A DNA stretch of 64,000 nt from Leishmania martiniquensis. Taxonomy: Eukaryota > Euglenozoa > Kinetoplastea > Trypanosomatida > Trypanosomatidae. Every line of letters begins with the position of its first letter. Position 1 is the stretch's first letter. Of the stretch, positions 60,183-64,000 are shown one piece after another. The notes under the pieces are model-generated. The model saw only the letters and a program-made list of their open reading frames with translations, was not told the DNA's origin and searched no databases. Both the position numbers and the translations under genes were made by a program. Where the stretch lies: assembly GCF_017916325.1 (NCBI RefSeq), contig NC_090162.1, forward strand, positions 859,501-923,500. Direction: 5' to 3'.

Positions 60183-61190
60183 TTAGGCAATCAGCCACGT
60201 CAGAAGGTTGGACTGATCGAACAGGCCGCACAGCAGCGTGGCAAACAAAAGTGCGCCGGCCACCTGGTAGGAGAGCTTGTAATTCATTACCTGCACCCCG
60301 ATCTCATGCAATGTGACGGTGCCATTGGTCGAGTCGGAGGCAGCGCCCCATCTCTGCGCTGGCGCCCAAGATGGTGAGGAGCTAGACGGCACCGACGCAG
60401 CGGAGGCCGCACTGGGACTGGCTGGAGAAATGCCTGGGGAACCTGTTGTGCGTGCAGTGTAACCGGCATCGTTGAGCGGAGTCGACGCCGTCGGCGTAGT
60501 GCGTTGGCTCTCGGAGTGGCGGGGCGGCGGCCCCTCCGGCGGGGTGGTGCCATGCGGCTGTGTCGACGATGTCATCGGAGGGCGCGTCTTCGGCAACGGC
60601 CCGGCACCGTCCGCCGCCGCCTGGGCCTTGTCGTCCTCTTCCTTCATGCACATCACCAGGGTGTCTGGTACGTTGTTGCGCGCGGCGAAGATGCACTTGA
60701 GCTTGTAGCGCATCATCGTTGGCGAGTTCTTTTTTACTTGGCCGATCTGCTTCCAAAACTGCGAAGCGTCGGCCATGACCTCCCGAGACACCTTCGCCTC
60801 TCTGCTGCCAGGAGCCCAGTGCGCTAGGGCCGTCGGCGCCAACTGTGCGTCGACAACTGCGAAGTCCACGTGGATGGCATCCCTTGTCGCCTCTGTCGGC
60901 AGCTCGCGCTCCTCTGGGTTCTTCCGCATCCTCACATGCTCTGGGTTGAAGGAGAAGACAACCGTGACGTGCTCGCCGGCCCCAATGAAGCCGACAGGAG
61001 GGCGAACGGAGTACCTGTACTGCACCCGGCTCAAGATCTTGAACGAGATGACGTTTGCCTTTGGGTCGCCTTGCACAACCGGAAGCGTGTTCTTCATCTG
61101 AACGACATTATCGATGGTGGCGTTCGTGAAGGGCAAGGGGAAGAAGAGGCTGTCTTGCGACAGCTTGACCTGAAGGGTGTCGGTGGCCAT
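60183..61190 (-). CDS. MSP-domain (VAP-like) tail-anchored protein
   Basis: 335 residues. The MSP fold spans about residues 5-175: LQVKLSQDSLFFPLPFTNAT, VISFKILSRVQYRYSVRPPV, GFIGAGEHVTVVFSF and a closing strand MMRYKLKCIFAAR. This follows the order of VAP proteins (a first strand ending in FxxP, then KxK/RxYxVRPxxGxIxPGexxxI). A Pro/Ser/Thr-rich linker leads to a C-terminal hydrophobic anchor (VAGALLFATLLCGLFDQSNL) with only three residues after TWL. VAPs sit in the ER membrane and tether FFAT-motif partners at contact sites. The usual KFMVQ-type segment is here FWKQIGQVKKNSPTMMRYKL, so FFAT binding may be altered. The start is the ATG at 61190. Confidence 0.82.
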   Translation of the reverse strand: MATDTLQVKLSQDSLFFPLPFTNATIDNVVQMKNTLPVVQGDPKANVISFKILSRVQYRYSVRPPVGFIGAGEHVTVVFSFNPEHVRMRKNPEERELPTEATRDAIHVDFAVVDAQLAPTALAHWAPGSREAKVSREVMADASQFWKQIGQVKKNSPTMMRYKLKCIFAARNNVPDTLVMCMKEEDDKAQAAADGAGPLPKTRPPMTSSTQPHGTTPPEGPPPRHSESQRTTPTASTPLNDAGYTARTTGSPGISPASPSAASAASVPSSSSPSWAPAQRWGAASDSTNGTVTLHEIGVQVMNYKLSYQVAGALLFATLLCGLFDQSNLLTWLIA

Positions 61191-63075
61191 AGTGTCCGAC
61201 TAATTCTACCACGCACGCGGGTAGCAGCACGTGAGTGGGCGCCTGAGGTGAAGGGACAAAGTTGGGTGAACGCTGATGAAGAGAAGGGGAGAGAGGCGCA
61301 CACACAAGGCACCACAGGCGTTGGCTGTCTCGAGGATGGTCGTGGGGGGGGGGCGACGCTCCTGCTTCTGTGTGTATGTGTGTGTGGGGGTGGGTGAGTG
61401 TTGCGTAGGTGTGGTGGAGAGATCAGGTTGGGAGATGCCGATGTGCTGAGGGCCTCCAAAGGAGATCCTCACAGGTATGACAAAAGCGCGGTCGCGTGAC
61501 GCCCACCCGGGCTGCTTCAATGAGTCTGCCGCAGCGCTACGCTGTATGAGTAGGCAACGCTCTCCTCTTATGGCGCATGTGCGTTTGCAGGAGGAGCGAC
61601 CGACACGGAAGCGCAGAGCTGCAACAGTGTGAAGCGTCAAGAGAGGGAAGAGGCGGAGGTGGACTTGCGCGTAATGAGTGAGAGAGACGGGATGCTGTAT
61701 CGGCGGCGACGATGGTCAAGAAACGTTTGGGATGGGGGGTGGGGCAGTAGAGGTATGCGGAGACGGAGACACTGACACCTCTGCCGCGGGGCGAGAAGAG
61801 AGAAACGCGGGGGCTGCGGCAATGAAGGCGGGGAGCGAGAGAGGAGAAGGTGCCGCGGACACGGCAGGAGGGAAGAGGGGGGAAACGGGTTGTGCGAGCG
61901 CAAATGAAGCGGATACGCGAGGCTGGCAGAGGGTGGAGAGTCCGGAGGCAGGCAGAGACAATGGCCATGGCGGGTGTGCGGAGACCCCCGTGTGCTAGGC
62001 GAGCCTCCTTGGGGTCTTCTAGCTTGGGCGAGTGAAAAGAAAAAAAGCGGCTCCACTCATACAGCTGTGCAGTGGCGCACACACTCTCCTTCCCACCCCA
62101 CACACCCGCGTCGGCGTTCCATCGAGGCCCAGAGAGCACGTCCCGGTCATTGTCCTCGCTGTGACAGACGCACAGGCGGCGAATATGAGAAGGGCGGCGT
62201 TGAGAGGGCAGGACGAGGAGAGAGAGGCAGGCGGCAACGTCACCGAGCGATAACAGCCGCAAACGGTCATAAGCGCTGCAGCACAGGGAGGCTCACTTGT
62301 TGCCCTGTTTCCCTCTGATGCCCTCCTCCCCTTCCTCGGCTCGCTCAGATGGTGCGCAAGCGTTCGTGGCCGCCTACATACGCGCGCGCCCAACAGAGCA
62401 CGGCGTCATGCGGCACCGTTTTCTCCGGCTCGCGCCTGTCTGACATGAGGGCTTCAGAGAGGTGACACGTAAGGGGGGTGCATCCATCGCACGCACACAC
62501 ACACGCGGAGAAGGAGAGATTCGCACCTACTAAAGAAAGAAAACAAACAGCACGGGAGAGAAGGCAATAAGACATGATGGCGACATCGAATAGTTTACAT
62601 TTAGTGGCGGCTGATGGCCTCTGCTCTCTCTCCGCTTGGGGAGGGAGGAGAGAGGGGAGGAGAGCAGAAAGAGCAGACACACAGAGAGAGAAGTTACACA
62701 GAGAAAACGACGCGAGAGGCGGTGCCAAGGCCGATGCGTCACCAAGGCCGAGCACGTGCACGCATGACGTGTTTGCAGTCCAGTGATGACGGCATGTCGA
62801 AAAGGGAAGGAGAGAGGGAGGGAGGGGAGGGGAGACAAGCTGACTACGCCTCATCATACACAGGGACGTAACTTCGGACATGCACATGCTCCCGCGCGCG
62901 TGCAGGCGACGCGATTGCATGGGGTCTAGCGGCATGCCTGCGATGCACAGATAAGCGTCCACACGTACCCGTACCTACCCATCCTCTGGTGCGCTGTCGA
63001 GTCAGTCAGCAGCCTCGTGGGGACGGAGCAGATCCTCTCGCCCCGGGCCGCGCGGCCCACGCAGCGGGGGAGGCG
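61191..63075. other. Intergenic spacer (3' UTR of the right-edge gene / MSP-domain gene 5' UTR)
   Basis: TG run near 61370-61386 and purine-rich tracts near 62640-62700 and 62805-62835. Minus-strand reading frames here are low complexity and not called. Confidence 0.55.
61243..61244 (-). promoter_or_regulatory. Predicted spliced-leader acceptor AG for the MSP-domain gene
   Basis: The minus strand reads ACTTTGTCCCTTCACCTCAG, about 53 nt before the ATG at 61190, with no intervening ATG. Confidence 0.5.
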
Positions 63076-64000
63076 TCAAACAAACCAGGTCGCGGCAATC
63101 TCGTCGTCGATGCAGAGTGTGGCACAGCCGGCGAACGTCGGCGGTATGGCGCAGGTCACCGCATACACGTCCACGGCGCTATCGATCTCTCCACCGCCTT
63201 CGAGCTGTGGCGATGGCGACGAGGAGGACCCGGCACCACGGGCAAACGACGGCTGTCGCACCAGCGCCACTTCGTCCGGCACCTCCCCCGCGAGCTTGGC
63301 GACGCCACCATGACTTGTACCATCTAGCACCCCAGACCGCCTTGCGGGCAAGCACCGCTGAGGGCGAACGGCAGAGAAGGCCATGTTACAGCCGCTGCCA
63401 GCAGCAACCGCAGCGGTGTTGAAGAAACGGAGCGTCACCTTCGGCGCCGCTGATTGCGGTATTGTCGACAGCGACGGTGCCGTTCCCGCATTGCCGTTAG
63501 CGCCTTTCAGCGCGAACAGCGGCAGCGAGGACTCAATGATACACAACTCGTCAGCGATGCGCACCAGGCGAGCGCGACGCAGCACCTGGGTGCGCTCGCG
63601 TGTGCGCAGCGCACCGCTGGCCGCCGTGGTCGCCTCTCTCAAGGACACCACGCATCCATCTATGAGCTGCAGCGCACACACCAAGTCTTCGTGGTCGTGC
63701 TGCAGGCGCAGCAGCTCCTTCCCCTTCTTTTTGGTGATCTCTGCGGCTATGCGGTCACGCTCGCCAGCGAGGATGGGCTGCACGCGCGCTAGGTACGCCT
63801 CGCGGACGTCCAAGTCGGCGCGCAATCGCCCGGTGAGCTCTCGAAGAGCAGGGATAGAAATCACTGAGGGTTGCAAACACGCCTGCACGTTGCCCCGGCT
63901 GGACGCCACCAGCTTCTCGGCTGCAGCACGCTCCGTCATGGCGACGTACTCGCGCAGCGCAGCGCTCTCCGGTAGTTCGGGCATCACACTTGCGCTCAGC
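63076..64000 (-). CDS. Hypothetical coiled-coil protein, possibly 5'-partial
   Basis: The frame ends at 63076 and is open to the right window edge. An ATG at 63984 (MPELPESAALREYVAMTERA) could be the start, giving 302 residues, but no upstream stop is visible, so the gene may be longer. The first ~150 residues are helical and charged (RELTGRLRADLDVREAYLAR and RIAAEITKKKGKELLRLQHD), then RTRERTQVLRRARLVRIADE leads into a mixed C-terminal region with short hydrophobic strands, ending IPPTFAGCATLCIDDEIAAT and WFV. The coiled coil followed by a compact domain resembles the layout of UVRAG/Vps38-type autophagy proteins, but this is weak; no family is claimed. Confidence 0.65.
   Translation of the reverse strand, partial: LSASVMPELPESAALREYVAMTERAAAEKLVASSRGNVQACLQPSVISIPALRELTGRLRADLDVREAYLARVQPILAGERDRIAAEITKKKGKELLRLQHDHEDLVCALQLIDGCVVSLREATTAASGALRTRERTQVLRRARLVRIADELCIIESSLPLFALKGANGNAGTAPSLSTIPQSAAPKVTLRFFNTAAVAAGSGCNMAFSAVRPQRCLPARRSGVLDGTSHGGVAKLAGEVPDEVALVRQPSFARGAGSSSSPSPQLEGGGEIDSAVDVYAVTCAIPPTFAGCATLCIDDEIAATWFV

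Noticed and set aside
1..64000. tRNA, rRNA or strand-switch region
   Set aside because: No cloverleaf-like A/B-box sequence or rRNA segment was seen, and every credible gene lies on the minus strand, so there is no transcription boundary here.

Overview
The window is nuclear DNA of a kinetoplastid, almost certainly Leishmania. The signs are GC-rich coding sequence without introns, every credible gene on one strand, long intergenic spacers full of (CA/TG)n, (TA)n and purine/pyrimidine tracts, and a pyrimidine tract plus AG (spliced-leader acceptor pattern) a short way upstream of most start codons. All 21 gene units are on the minus strand, so the window is an interior piece of one polycistronic unit transcribed right to left. 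No strand switch, tRNA, rRNA or snoRNA was recognised. From memory, the BCAT / ribonucleotide reductase R2 neighbourhood lies on chromosome 27 in L. major; this could not be checked here.

Layout, left to right (transcription runs the other way). 0-13 kb: a partial, very long adenylate-kinase-7-like protein, an IFT43-like protein, spliceosomal SmB and the Spb1-type FtsJ rRNA methyltransferase. 13-27 kb: a TBC1D22-type Rab-GAP, a 2.5-kb spacer, UNC119, a ubiquitin-like/coiled-coil protein of unknown function, and a D-lactate-dehydrogenase-like flavoenzyme with a 3'-terminal frameshift. 27.4-34.7 kb: a tandem array of branched-chain aminotransferase (BCAT) genes, two 3.07-kb units plus a partial third. 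The outermost copy begins with a different N-terminus, without the presequence of the other two. 35-48 kb: TEX261/Svp26-family protein, ribonucleotide reductase R2, a protein whose N-terminal half resembles Rpb7/RPA43-type polymerase stalk subunits, a four-TM protein and an 82-residue protein. 48-64 kb: a two-TM protein, a 3-RRM/CCHC/RS RNA-binding protein, a diacylglycerol-lipase-like enzyme with a split C1 zinc motif, a tail-anchored MSP/VAP-like protein and a partial coiled-coil protein.

There is no metabolic operon logic, as expected in trypanosomatids, although AK7-, IFT43- and UNC119-type genes are all cilium/flagellum associated. The most notable features are the BCAT array (possible mitochondrial/cytosolic split by N-terminus, and homopolymer frameshifts in every copy), a four-copy, nearly identical ~0.5-kb intergenic repeat with mosaic ends, a degenerate adenylate-kinase P-loop, the stalk-subunit candidate, a perfect AT-only 15-bp hairpin, and two very short upstream ORFs.
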